Assembly: GCF_009498275.1 (NCBI RefSeq)
Contig: NZ_CP045643.1
Location: forward strand, 6,758,001 to 6,822,000
Reading direction: 5' to 3'
Length of the DNA stretch: 64,000 bases
Source of the DNA: Streptomyces fagopyri
Lineage (GTDB): Bacteria; Actinomycetota; Actinomycetes; Streptomycetales; Streptomycetaceae
Shown here: piece by piece, positions 35,756 to 43,621 of the stretch
Numbering within the stretch: the stretch's first letter is position 1
How the letters are laid out: each line of letters begins with the position of its first letter
Made by a program: the position numbers and the translations under genes
Notes under the pieces: model-generated
Told to the model about the DNA's origin: nothing
What the model saw: only the letters and a program-made list of their open reading frames with translations
The model's database searches: none

Positions 35756-35799
35756 GCGGTCCGGGCACGTGACCCGGGACAGCGGTCCGGGCACGTGAC
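35756..35799 (+). repeat. 18-bp direct repeat after trpA
   Basis: GCGGTCCGGGCACGTGAC at 35756-35773 and exactly again at 35782-35799 (26-bp period). A degraded third copy starts near 35803. Confidence 0.8.
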
Positions 35800-35856
35800 A
35801 GACGGCCGTTCAGACACGTAAGGGACAATCCGCTCACCCGAACGGGTGGACCTGGG

Positions 35857-35885
35857 ACCGGGGAGGCGCGCTGCGCCTCCCCGGT
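35857..35885 (+). terminator. trp operon terminator
   Basis: Perfect 13-bp GC-rich arms (35857-35869 and 35873-35885), loop GCT, followed by TCGTTCT. It lies 107 bp after trpA and only 14 bp before the GTG of the next gene, so it could alternatively sequester that gene's translation start. Confidence 0.75.
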
Positions 35886-35899
35886 TCGTTCTGCCGGAT

Positions 35900-36676
35900 G
35901 TGAGCGAGAAGAACCGTGAGGGAAAGAGCACCGCCCGTGAGCGGCTGGCGGTCGAGCGACAGAAGCAGAAGGGCGCGGAGAAGCGCCGCCGGGCGCTGAT
36001 CGTGGGCGCGTCGGTGGTGTGCGTCCTCGCCCTCGCCGCGGTGGTGGGCGTGCTGGCCGCCGGCGCCGGCAAGGACAAGAAGAGCACCGCGGCGGGACCG
36101 GCCGTGTCGCCCTCGGGAGCGACCGGCAAGGACGGCCTCGCGATCCCCGTGGGCAAGGACGGCGCGAAGTCGACGCTCACGGTCTGGGAGGACTTCCGCT
36201 GCCCGGCCTGCGAGTCCTTCGAGACGGTGTACCGCCCGACGATCCGCCAGTTGGTGGACGCCGGTCAGCTGAAGGTCGAATACCACCTGGTGACGCTGAT
36301 CGACGGGAACATGGGGGGCAGTGGCTCCCGGCACGCGGCCAACGCGGCGGCCTGCGCCCAGGACGCGGGCAAGTTCGCCGCGTACCACGACGTGCTGTAC
36401 GCGAACCAGCCCAAGGAGACCGAGGACACGTTCGCGGACAACGGCAAGCTCATCGAGCTGGCGGGCAAGGTCGACGGTCTCGTCACCCCGGGCTTTCGCG
36501 CGTGCGTCGACGACGGCAGGCACGACAGCTGGGTGAAGAAGTCGAACGCGGCCTTCCAGAGCAGTGGCTTCAGCGGCACACCGACCGTACTGCTGGGCGG
36601 CAAGAACATCTACGCGGACCAGACCATGACCCCCGCGAAGCTCAAGCAACTGGTGCAGGCGGAGAACAAGGGCTGA
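35900..36676 (+). CDS. DsbA-family thiol oxidoreductase, membrane-anchored
   Basis: 258 aa from GTG 35900 (SEKNREGKSTARERLAVERQ). The frame opens at GTG 35846, but that would run through the terminator stem. A basic cytoplasmic N-terminus, one membrane anchor (ALIVGASVVCVLALAAVVGVLAA) and an extracytoplasmic DsbA-like thioredoxin domain with EDFRCPACESF (CxxC) and SGFSGTPTVLLGGKNI (cis-Pro). Same design as the protein at 5095-5907. It probably supports oxidative folding of exported proteins; placed before lgt, another envelope-maturation gene. Confidence 0.87.
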   Translation: MSEKNREGKSTARERLAVERQKQKGAEKRRRALIVGASVVCVLALAAVVGVLAAGAGKDKKSTAAGPAVSPSGATGKDGLAIPVGKDGAKSTLTVWEDFRCPACESFETVYRPTIRQLVDAGQLKVEYHLVTLIDGNMGGSGSRHAANAAACAQDAGKFAAYHDVLYANQPKETEDTFADNGKLIELAGKVDGLVTPGFRACVDDGRHDSWVKKSNAAFQSSGFSGTPTVLLGGKNIYADQTMTPAKLKQLVQAENKG

Positions 36677-36808
36677 GCCCCCGATCCGCGGCGCCCGCGA
36701 CCGGCGACGCCCCCGGCCTGCGACGGGTCCGGGGGCGCTGCCCGTTATGGACCCGTTGCCGGGGCACCCGCCGCGGGTCCCGTCCGGCACGGTAGCGTCG
36801 ACCCTGCC

Positions 36809-38014
36809 ATGGAAATTGCCTACATTCCCAGCCCGTCGCACGGTGTGCTGCACCTCGGCCCCATTCCGCTGCGCGGCTACGCGTTCTGCATCATCATCGG
36901 CGTCTTCGTAGCCGTCTGGCTCGGCAACAAGCGCTGGATCGCCCGGGGAGGGCGGGCCGGCACGGTGGCCGACATCGCGGTGTGGGCCGTGCCGTTCGGT
37001 CTCGTCGGCGGCCGTCTCTACCACGTGATCACGGACTACGAGCTGTACTTCAGCGAGGGCCGCGACTGGGTGGACGCCTTCAAGGTGTGGCAGGGCGGCC
37101 TCGGCATCTGGGGCGCGATCGCGCTCGGTGCGGTGGGCGCGTGGATCGGCTGCCGCCGCCGCGGCATCCCGCTGCCCGCCTGGGCCGACGCGCTCGCGCC
37201 CGGCATCGTCTTCGCACAGGCCATCGGCCGCTGGGGCAACTGGTTCAACCAGGAGCTGTACGGCAAGGCCACGGACGTGCCCTGGGCGCTGCACATCACG
37301 TCGGCCACGGACGGGCGGGTGCCGGGGTACTACCACCCGACCTTCCTGTACGAGTCGCTGTGGTGCGTCGGCGTGGGCTTCCTCGTCATCTGGGCGGACC
37401 GCCGCTTCACGCTGGGTCACGGACGGGCGTTCGCGCTGTACGTCGCCGCGTACTGCGTCGGCCGCGGCTGGATCGAGTACATGCGGGTCGACGACGCCCA
37501 CCACGTCCTGGGCCTGCGTCTCAACGACTGGACCGCGATGGTGGTCTTCGTTCTGGCGGTGGTCTACATCGTGGTGTCGGCGCGGCTGCGGCCCGGACGT
37601 GAGGAGATCGTCGAGCCGGGTGCGGACGCCTCCGGGGACGACGGTGGCGACGGTGACGCCGATTCCGCGGCGCCGGTCGGCCTCGACAAGAAGTCCGACG
37701 CCGAGCCGGGCGGTGAGACCGGCGAGAAGACCGAGAAGAAGGCCGGGAACAAGGCCGGGGACAAGGCCGGGGACAAGGCGGCGGAGAAGTCCGACGGCGA
37801 GCCGGGTGGCACAGCCGACGCGAAGACCGGTGTGTCCGGCGCCGGGAAGAAGTCCGACGGGAAGGCTGCCGGCGAGGCGTCCGGCGGCGCGGAAGCGGAG
37901 CCGGGTACGGCCGCGACGTCCGGGACCGCGTCCGACGCCGAGCCCGGGGCCGAGCTGTCCGAGGATTCCGCCGGTGCCGCGAGGAGCGGGGCGGAGTCGG
38001 CCAAGAAGGGCTGA
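36809..38014 (+). CDS. lgt: prolipoprotein diacylglyceryl transferase
   Basis: 401 aa from ATG 36809. Integral membrane enzyme that adds diacylglycerol to the lipobox Cys of prolipoproteins. The seven-helix core occupies about residues 1-260, with LRGYAFCIIIGVFVAVWLG, GLVGGRLYHVITDYE (catalytic-site His and Arg region), the Lgt signature FAQAIGRWGNWFNQELYGK and CVGRGWIEYMRVDDAHHVLG. The remaining 130 or so residues are a low-complexity hydrophilic tail rich in Lys, Gly, Ala, Glu and Asp, with repeats such as KAGNKAGDKAGDKA; bacterial Lgt cores do not need it. TAGCGT 10 nt upstream may be the -10. Confidence 0.95.
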   Translation: MEIAYIPSPSHGVLHLGPIPLRGYAFCIIIGVFVAVWLGNKRWIARGGRAGTVADIAVWAVPFGLVGGRLYHVITDYELYFSEGRDWVDAFKVWQGGLGIWGAIALGAVGAWIGCRRRGIPLPAWADALAPGIVFAQAIGRWGNWFNQELYGKATDVPWALHITSATDGRVPGYYHPTFLYESLWCVGVGFLVIWADRRFTLGHGRAFALYVAAYCVGRGWIEYMRVDDAHHVLGLRLNDWTAMVVFVLAVVYIVVSARLRPGREEIVEPGADASGDDGGDGDADSAAPVGLDKKSDAEPGGETGEKTEKKAGNKAGDKAGDKAAEKSDGEPGGTADAKTGVSGAGKKSDGKAAGEASGGAEAEPGTAATSGTASDAEPGAELSEDSAGAARSGAESAKKG

Positions 38015-38027
38015 CGTCTCCGTACAC

Positions 38028-38067
38028 CGAGGGGGGCGCCGCGTCGGACGACGCGGCGCCCCCCTCG
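38028..38067. terminator. bidirectional terminator between lgt and the CitE operon
   Basis: Perfect 18-bp arms (38028-38045 and 38050-38067) with loop GGAC, the strongest hairpin in the window, centred between two convergent stop codons. Confidence 0.85.
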
Positions 38068-38068
38068 T

Positions 38069-38917
38069 TCATGCCGTCAGGGCGTCGCGTCGGGCCAGTG
38101 CCAGGGTGCGGCGGGCGCACGCCACGACGGCCGCGTCCACGAAACGGCCGTCGGGCAGGGCCTGGGCGCCCGGCTCGACACTGGCCGCCTCGACGACGGC
38201 CTCGGCGCTCTCCACCTCGGCCGGTGTCGGAAGGTAGGCGCGTTCGATCACCGGGAGCTGGCGGGGGTGGATGGCGGCGCGGCCGAGGAAGCCGAGGGTG
38301 CGCCCGTGGGCGCAGGACGCCGCGAGTCCCTCCAGGTCCCGGATGTCGGGGTGGATGGACTGCGCGGGGGGTGGGAGTCCGGCGGCGCGGGCGGCGAGCA
38401 CGATCCGGGCACGGGCCCAGTCGAGGCCCGCGTCCTCCCGTACGCCGAGGTCGGCCCGGAGATCCGCCTCGCCGAGCCCGATGCCGCGTACGGTCGGGTG
38501 GGCCGAGGCGATGGCGAAGGCGTGTTCGACACCGAGAGCCGTTTCGAGCAGGGCGTACAGCGGGATCCCGCGGCCCTCGGCGGGTGCGGCGTGCTCCGCG
38601 ACGTGGACCACGTCCGTGGGCGAGGCCACCTTGGGCAGCCGCAGGCCGGACAGGCCCGGGAGCGGGGTGAGCGTCTTGAGGTCGGCCTCGGCCAGGGGGC
38701 CGTCCAGCGTGTTCACCCGGACGTGGACCGGGACCGGGGGAGGGTCCGAGAGCAGCTCGGCGGTGGCGTCGCGGGCGTACTCCTTGCGGTCCGGCGCGAC
38801 CGCGTCCTCCAGGTCGACCAGGACGATGTCCGCGCCCGAGGCGAGCGCCTTGACCACCACGTCCGGGCGGTCTCCGGGGGCGTACAGCCAGGTGAGCGGG
38901 AAGGCCGGGATCGTCAC
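38069..38917 (-). CDS. CitE-like HpcH/HpaI aldolase/lyase
   Basis: 282 aa from GTG 38917, overlapping the CoA-transferase stop (GTGA). The TIM-barrel CitE/HpcH family is shown by TWLYAPGDRPDVVVKALASG, DIVLVDLEDAVAPDRKEYAR (Mg-site Glu/Asp), PVHVRVNTLDGPLAEADL, LSGLRLPKVASPTDV, PLYALLETALGVEHAFAIA and GIGLGEADLRADLG. Such stand-alone proteins cleave or hydrolyse malyl-, citramalyl- or related acyl-CoA thioesters. Next to a CaiB-type CoA-transferase it could act on a dicarboxylic acyl-CoA, but the substrate is unknown. It is the last gene of a seven-gene operon. Confidence 0.85.
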   Translation of the reverse strand: MTIPAFPLTWLYAPGDRPDVVVKALASGADIVLVDLEDAVAPDRKEYARDATAELLSDPPPVPVHVRVNTLDGPLAEADLKTLTPLPGLSGLRLPKVASPTDVVHVAEHAAPAEGRGIPLYALLETALGVEHAFAIASAHPTVRGIGLGEADLRADLGVREDAGLDWARARIVLAARAAGLPPPAQSIHPDIRDLEGLAASCAHGRTLGFLGRAAIHPRQLPVIERAYLPTPAEVESAEAVVEAASVEPGAQALPDGRFVDAAVVACARRTLALARRDALTA

Positions 38918-40116
38918 AGGGCGCCTTCCGATCTGAGGGCCGTGATCTCGTCGCCTGACAGTCCGAGTTCGGTGAGGACCGTGTCCGTGTCGGCGCCGTG
39001 CGGGCGCCCCGCCCAGCGGACCGCGCCCGGGGTGGAGGAGAGCCGGAACAGGACGTTCTGCATGCGCAGGGGACCGAGTTCGGGGTCGGCGACGGTCGTG
39101 ATCGTGTCCAGCGCCTCGTACTGGGCGTCCTCCATCACATCGGCGACGTCCTGGATCGGGGCCACCGCCGCCTCCGCCTTCTCGAAGGCCTCCAGCACCT
39201 CGGCGCGGTCGCGGCGGGCGATCCAGGCGCCCACCGCCTCGTCCAGGACGTCCGTGTGGAGCGCCCGGTCCGCGCCGGTCGCGAACCACGGTTCGTCGAT
39301 CAGGTCCGGGCGTCCGACCAGCCGCATCACCCGCTCGGCGATCGACTGCGCGGAGGTCGAGACGGCGACCCACGAACCGTCCGCCGTGCGGTAGGTGTTG
39401 CGGGGCGCGTTGTTCGCGGAGCGGTTGCCGGTGCGGGGCTGGACGTGGCCGAGCTGGTCGTACCAGAGCGGCTGCGGGCCCAGCACGGTGAGGATCGGCT
39501 CGATGATCGCCATGTCGACGACCTGGCCGAGGCCCGAGGTCTCGCGGGCGCGCAGGGCCGTCATCACGGCGTACGCCGTCGTCAGGCCCGCGATCGAGTC
39601 GGCCAGGCCGAAAGGGGGCAGGACCGGGGGCGTGTCCGGTTCGCCGGTGATCGCCGCGAAGCCGCTCATGGCCTCCGCGAGCGTGCCGAAGCCGGGGCGG
39701 TGCGCGTAGGGGCCGAACTGGCCGAAGGCGGTGACGCGGGCGAGTACGAGCCGGGGATTGGCGGCGGAGAGTTCCTCCCAGCCCAGGTCCCACTTCTCCA
39801 GGGTGCCGGGGCGGAAGTTCTCGATGATCACGTCGGCCCGCGCGGCGAGCCGCAGAAGGGTGGCGCGGCCACCGGGTTTCGACAGGTCGAGGGTGATCGT
39901 GCGCTTGTTGCGGCCGAGGAGCTTCCACCACAGGCCGATGCCGTCCTTCGAGGGGCCGTGGCCCCGGGACGGGTCGGGCTTGGCCGGGTGCTCGACCTTG
40001 ACGACCTCGGCGCCGAAGTCGCCGAGCAGGGTGGCGGCGAGCGGGCCGGCGAAGAGGGTGGCGAGGTCGAGGACGCGCAGGCCGGTGAGCGGGCCTGGCC
40101 CGGGACGCGCGCTCAT
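38914..40116 (-). CDS. CaiB/BaiF (class III) CoA-transferase
   Basis: 400 aa, overlapping both neighbours. Class III CoA-transferases move CoA between carboxylic acids through an aspartyl-CoA mixed anhydride. Visible: LTGLRVLDLATLFAGPLAATLLGDFGAEVVKVEHP (N-terminal Rossmann start), KRTITLDLSKPGGRATLL, ADVIIENFRPGTLEKWDLG, RVTAFGQFGPYAHRPGFGT and the probable catalytic Asp in PFGLADSIAGL. Full length. Pairing with CitE suggests activation then cleavage of an organic acid. Specificity cannot be assigned from sequence. Confidence 0.9.
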   Translation of the reverse strand: MSARPGPGPLTGLRVLDLATLFAGPLAATLLGDFGAEVVKVEHPAKPDPSRGHGPSKDGIGLWWKLLGRNKRTITLDLSKPGGRATLLRLAARADVIIENFRPGTLEKWDLGWEELSAANPRLVLARVTAFGQFGPYAHRPGFGTLAEAMSGFAAITGEPDTPPVLPPFGLADSIAGLTTAYAVMTALRARETSGLGQVVDMAIIEPILTVLGPQPLWYDQLGHVQPRTGNRSANNAPRNTYRTADGSWVAVSTSAQSIAERVMRLVGRPDLIDEPWFATGADRALHTDVLDEAVGAWIARRDRAEVLEAFEKAEAAVAPIQDVADVMEDAQYEALDTITTVADPELGPLRMQNVLFRLSSTPGAVRWAGRPHGADTDTVLTELGLSGDEITALRSEGAL

Positions 40117-41033
40117 GACGTGGACTGCGCGTGGTGTGTGTACGGCGCGGCCTCGGCGTCGATCTCGGAGCGGTACGGCATCGAGGACGTGGCCCCGATC
40201 CGCTGTACGGACAGCGCGGCGGCGGCCGACGCCCAGGCGAGGGCCTCCGGCATGGGGCGGCCCTCGGCGAGCGCGACCGCGAGGGTGCCGACGAAGGTGT
40301 CGCCCGCGCCGGTCGAGTCCACGGCGTCGACGCGGGGCGCGGGGACCGTGAGGGGGGCGGCGCCCCGGGCCGCGTACAGGCTGCCCGCGGCGCCCAGGGT
40401 GACGACGACCTCCGGCACATGGTCGAGCAGCGCGGTGGCCGCCTCACGGGGGTCGGGGGTGCCGGTCAGCGCGGCGGCCTCGTACTCGTTGGGCACCAGC
40501 AGGTCGATGGAGGCCAGGAGCTGGGCCGGCAGGGGTTGTGCGGGGGACGGGGTCAGGATGGTGCGGACGCCGTGCCGGCGGGCGGCCTCGGCGCCCGCGA
40601 CGACGGCGGCGAGCGGGATCTCCAGCTGGAGCAGGAGCGCGTCGGCGGTGGTGATGAGGCCCTCGTCGCCGGGGGCGAGGTGGTCGACGGTGCCGTTGGC
40701 GCCGGGGATGACGACGATCGCGTTGCCGCCCTGGTCGTCCACCACGATGTGCGCGGTGCCGGACGGGCCCTCGGTGGTGCGCAGGTGGTCGGTGTCCACG
40801 CCGGAGTGCTCCAGGGCGGAGCGGAGCTGGGAGCCGAAGGAGTCGACGCCGACCGCGCCGATCAACGTGACGTCCGCGCCCGCGTGGGCCGCGGCGACGG
40901 CCTGGTTGGCGCCCTTGCCGCCGGGGATCGTACGGAACTCCCGTCCCGTCACGGTCTCTCCGCGCTGCGGGGCCCTGGCGACGTACGTGACGAGGTCCAT
41001 GTTCGTGCTGCCGAGCACGGCGATGTGGGTCAT
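40113..41033 (-). CDS. rbsK: ribokinase / PfkB-family sugar kinase
   Basis: 306 aa from ATG 41033, overlapping the upstream gene by ATGA. PfkB family with HIAVLGSTNMDLVTYVARAP, the GGKGANQAVAAAHAGADVTL substrate/ATP region, LVPNEYEAAALTG, and the second signature DAVDSTGAGDTFVGTLAVAL with the catalytic Asp. The overall pattern, including IPGANGTVDHL, is that of ribokinases (ribose to ribose 5-phosphate). No ribose ABC transporter or RbsD is adjacent; the partners are ADP-ribosylglycohydrolase-type genes, so the ribosyl substrate may come from them. That link is inference. Confidence 0.88.
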   Translation of the reverse strand: MTHIAVLGSTNMDLVTYVARAPQRGETVTGREFRTIPGGKGANQAVAAAHAGADVTLIGAVGVDSFGSQLRSALEHSGVDTDHLRTTEGPSGTAHIVVDDQGGNAIVVIPGANGTVDHLAPGDEGLITTADALLLQLEIPLAAVVAGAEAARRHGVRTILTPSPAQPLPAQLLASIDLLVPNEYEAAALTGTPDPREAATALLDHVPEVVVTLGAAGSLYAARGAAPLTVPAPRVDAVDSTGAGDTFVGTLAVALAEGRPMPEALAWASAAAALSVQRIGATSSMPYRSEIDAEAAPYTHHAQSTS

Positions 41034-42457
41034 GGGTGACGGGTCTCCCGGTGCGTGAGCTGGGCGAGGGTGTCGAAGCCGATGCCGTTGAAGTCGGTGA
41101 GGGAGGTGGCCAGACGGTTCTTGAGCGGGGTGGTCCAGCGCTCCGGCAGGGCGTCGGGGGCGCCGGCGAGCAGGCCCGCGACGCTGCCCGCGGTGGCGCC
41201 GTTGGAGTCGGTGTCCCAGCCGCCGGACACCGCGCGGCAGACGGACCCGGTGAAGTCGCCGTCCGCGTGGGTGAGGGCGGCGGCGATCAGGGCGGTGTTG
41301 GGGAGGGCGTGGACCCAGTGGTAGTCGCCGTAGGTGGTGTGCAGGACGTCGACGACCTTCTCGAAGTCCACGGTCGAGTGGGCGAGCCGGACGGCGTGGT
41401 GGACCGCCTTCGCCAGCCGGGAGGCGGGGGGTACGACGGTCAGGCCGGTGCGCAGGCAGGCGTGGATGTCGCTGCGGCCGGTGGCGGCCTCGGCGACGGT
41501 GGCGGCGGTGAACATGGCGGCGTACACACCGTTCGCGGTGTGGGTGAGGGTGGCGTCGCGGTGGGCCTGCGCCGCGGCGGCGGCCGGGTCGCCGGGGTTC
41601 GTCCAGCCGTGGACGTCGGCGCGGATGAGGGCGCCGATCCATTCGCGGAAGGGATTGTGGTGGTGGGCCGTGTGCGGGGGCTCGACGCCGGCGAGGAGGT
41701 TGCGGTAGGCGACGCGTTCCGCGGTGAAGGTGCGGCCGGCGGGGAGTTCCTCCAGCCAGAGGCGGGCGACGTCCGCGGTGGTGAATCCCCGGCCGTGACG
41801 CTGGAGCAACAGGAGGTTGAGGAGGGGGTAGTTGAGGTCGTCGTCCTCGGGCATGCCGTCGATGTTCTCGGCCAGCGAGGTGGACGCCGAGCGCCTGTTC
41901 CAGGGGTAGGCGGCGGTCAGCTCCGCGGGCAGGCCGCGAGCGGTGAACCAGGTGTGGAGGGGCCAGTTCCCGGTGGCTTTCGCCAGTGCGCGGATGCCCC
42001 GGAGGGGGAGTTTCTCGACGGGTTTGCCCAGCAGACAGCCCACGGCGCGGCCCAGCCAGGCCGCTTCCAGGCGGGGCACGGCGACGGCGGGGGAGGCGCC
42101 GGGGGCTTCGGAGGCTTCGGGGGCGGCGGTGGGTGTGCTGCCGTCGCCGGCGGCGGGCGGGTCCGGCTGCCGCGCGGGCCAGTCCGGGCAGCGGGTCATG
42201 ACGGAGGCCAGTTCCGTCGGTTCGTGATTCGCCAACTCGCCGGGCAGGTCAGCGAGTTCGTCCAGCAGATCCGTCGCGAGGGCCCGCAGGTACGGTGAGG
42301 CGGGAGTGGGGGAGGCGCCGGCCCGCAGGGGGGCGGGCGGGCCGCCGGCCGCGTGCCAGCGTGCCGCGATCGTGTCGGACTCGCGGCCGTCCTGGGCGGC
42401 CTGGTGGAGCTCGTGCCCGATCAGGTCCTCGGGCTGGACCCAGGTCAGTCGGAGCAC
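41030..42457 (-). CDS. ADP-ribosylglycohydrolase-family protein (copy 4)
   Basis: 475 aa from GTG 42457, which lies 13 bp inside the upstream gene; the frame is open to 43210 only as antisense/out-of-frame space. The N-terminal 130 or so residues are an extra region starting LRLTWVQPEDLIGHELHQAAQDGRESD with a Pro/Ala linker. The ARH fold then shows AAWLGRAVGCLLGKPVEKLP (GxxxGxxLG loop), GMPEDDDLNYPLLNLLLLQ (acidic metal site) and AVSGGWDTDSNGATAGSVAG (DxDS metal motif). All metal ligands expected of the family appear present. The Trp-Asp-Thr-Asp-Ser-Asn variant differs from the other copies, so the substrate may differ. Confidence 0.85.
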   Translation of the reverse strand: MLRLTWVQPEDLIGHELHQAAQDGRESDTIAARWHAAGGPPAPLRAGASPTPASPYLRALATDLLDELADLPGELANHEPTELASVMTRCPDWPARQPDPPAAGDGSTPTAAPEASEAPGASPAVAVPRLEAAWLGRAVGCLLGKPVEKLPLRGIRALAKATGNWPLHTWFTARGLPAELTAAYPWNRRSASTSLAENIDGMPEDDDLNYPLLNLLLLQRHGRGFTTADVARLWLEELPAGRTFTAERVAYRNLLAGVEPPHTAHHHNPFREWIGALIRADVHGWTNPGDPAAAAAQAHRDATLTHTANGVYAAMFTAATVAEAATGRSDIHACLRTGLTVVPPASRLAKAVHHAVRLAHSTVDFEKVVDVLHTTYGDYHWVHALPNTALIAAALTHADGDFTGSVCRAVSGGWDTDSNGATAGSVAGLLAGAPDALPERWTTPLKNRLATSLTDFNGIGFDTLAQLTHRETRHP

Positions 42458-43614
42458 GGGATCCCCGCAAGCGCGGTGTACGCCGCCTCGTGGGCGCGCC
42501 GGCCGCGTACGTCCCGGTCGAAGATCTCGCGGGTCACCTCCGCGAGGGCCGCGGCCGGGGCGTGCAGATCGAGGCGGCTCGATTCCGCGACCGTCTTGGC
42601 CCAGTCGTGCGGGACCTCGGAGCCGAGCGCGCCGGCGAGGGCCCCGGCCATCGTGGCGATCGAGTCGCAGTCGCGCCCGTAGTTCACCGCGCCGAGGACC
42701 GCGTGCCGGAAGTCGCCGCCGGAGACCACCAGCATGCCCAGCGCGACGGGGAGTTCCTCGATGGAGTGCAGGCGGGAGGGGCGGCGGGCGCCGAGCGACG
42801 GGGCGCGGTAGTCCGGGCCCACCGTGTCGTAGGGGGCCACCGCCTCCCGCAGCGGGCGCAGCGCCGACTCGAAGTCCGAGTGCCGGGCGGCGACTTCGCA
42901 GACCGCCTCGATCGCGTCCCGGGTGCCGTCCTTCGCCAGGTCCAGACAGGCCGTGACGACCGAGTCCGGGGTGGCCCCCGGCGCGCAGGCCGCCGCCACT
43001 CCCGCCGCCAGCACGCCCGCGGCCTCCCTGCCGTAGGAGGACTGGTGCGCGCCCGCGACGTCCAGCGCCTCGGTGTACGCGCCCGCCGGGTTGGCCGCGT
43101 TCACCAGTCCGACCGGTGCCATGTACATCGCGGCGCCGCAGTTGACGATGTTGCCCGTACCGGCCTCCCGGGGGTCCACATGGCCGTAGTGGAGCCGGGC
43201 GACCAGCCACTTCTCGGCGAGGAAGATCCGCTGGAGCGGGAGCGCCTCCGACTCCAGTTCCGGGATCCAGCGGGGGGCCGTCATCAGGTCGGGGACGAGG
43301 TGTCCGGCGACGGCGTAGGCGTCGAGGTGGTCGCGGACCGTGGTGTACACGCGGATCAGCGCGTGGGTCATCAGGGTGTCGTCGGTGACGTGCCCGTCGC
43401 CCTTGTGGTACGGGGCGATGGGGCGGGCGGTGCGCCAGGCGTCGCCGTTCCAGGGGCCGACGACGCCGTGCACGCGGCCGCCGTGCCGTTCGGTGATCTG
43501 CTCGGGGGTGTAGCCCTCGACGGGGCCGCCGAGCGCGTCGCCGACCGCGGCTCCGACGAGGGCTGCCGTGATCCGTTCGTCCAGGGTTCCCATTTCTTCT
43601 CTTTTGGGCGTCAT
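42445..43614 (-). CDS. ADP-ribosylglycohydrolase-family protein (copy 3)
   Basis: 389 aa from ATG 43614; ATG 43593 is an alternative. Compact all-helical ARH/DraG fold with AALVGAAVGDALGGPVEGYT, GHVTDDTLMTHALIRV (TDDT metal site) and AVNYGRDCDSIATMAGALAGAL (DxDS metal site). All three acidic motifs are intact, so it should be catalytically competent. The family removes ADP-ribose from proteins, RNA or small molecules, or cleaves related N-glycosides; the substrate is unknown. GGAGG lies 12 nt upstream within the end of copy 2. Confidence 0.88.
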   Translation of the reverse strand: MTPKREEMGTLDERITAALVGAAVGDALGGPVEGYTPEQITERHGGRVHGVVGPWNGDAWRTARPIAPYHKGDGHVTDDTLMTHALIRVYTTVRDHLDAYAVAGHLVPDLMTAPRWIPELESEALPLQRIFLAEKWLVARLHYGHVDPREAGTGNIVNCGAAMYMAPVGLVNAANPAGAYTEALDVAGAHQSSYGREAAGVLAAGVAAACAPGATPDSVVTACLDLAKDGTRDAIEAVCEVAARHSDFESALRPLREAVAPYDTVGPDYRAPSLGARRPSRLHSIEELPVALGMLVVSGGDFRHAVLGAVNYGRDCDSIATMAGALAGALGSEVPHDWAKTVAESSRLDLHAPAAALAEVTREIFDRDVRGRRAHEAAYTALAGIPCSD

Positions 43615-43621
43615 GCCCGAA

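Noticed and set aside
35846..35899. Upstream GTG start for the second DsbA-like protein
   Set aside because: It would translate through a perfect 13-bp terminator stem and adds an Arg/Pro stretch absent from the first DsbA-like protein's pattern.
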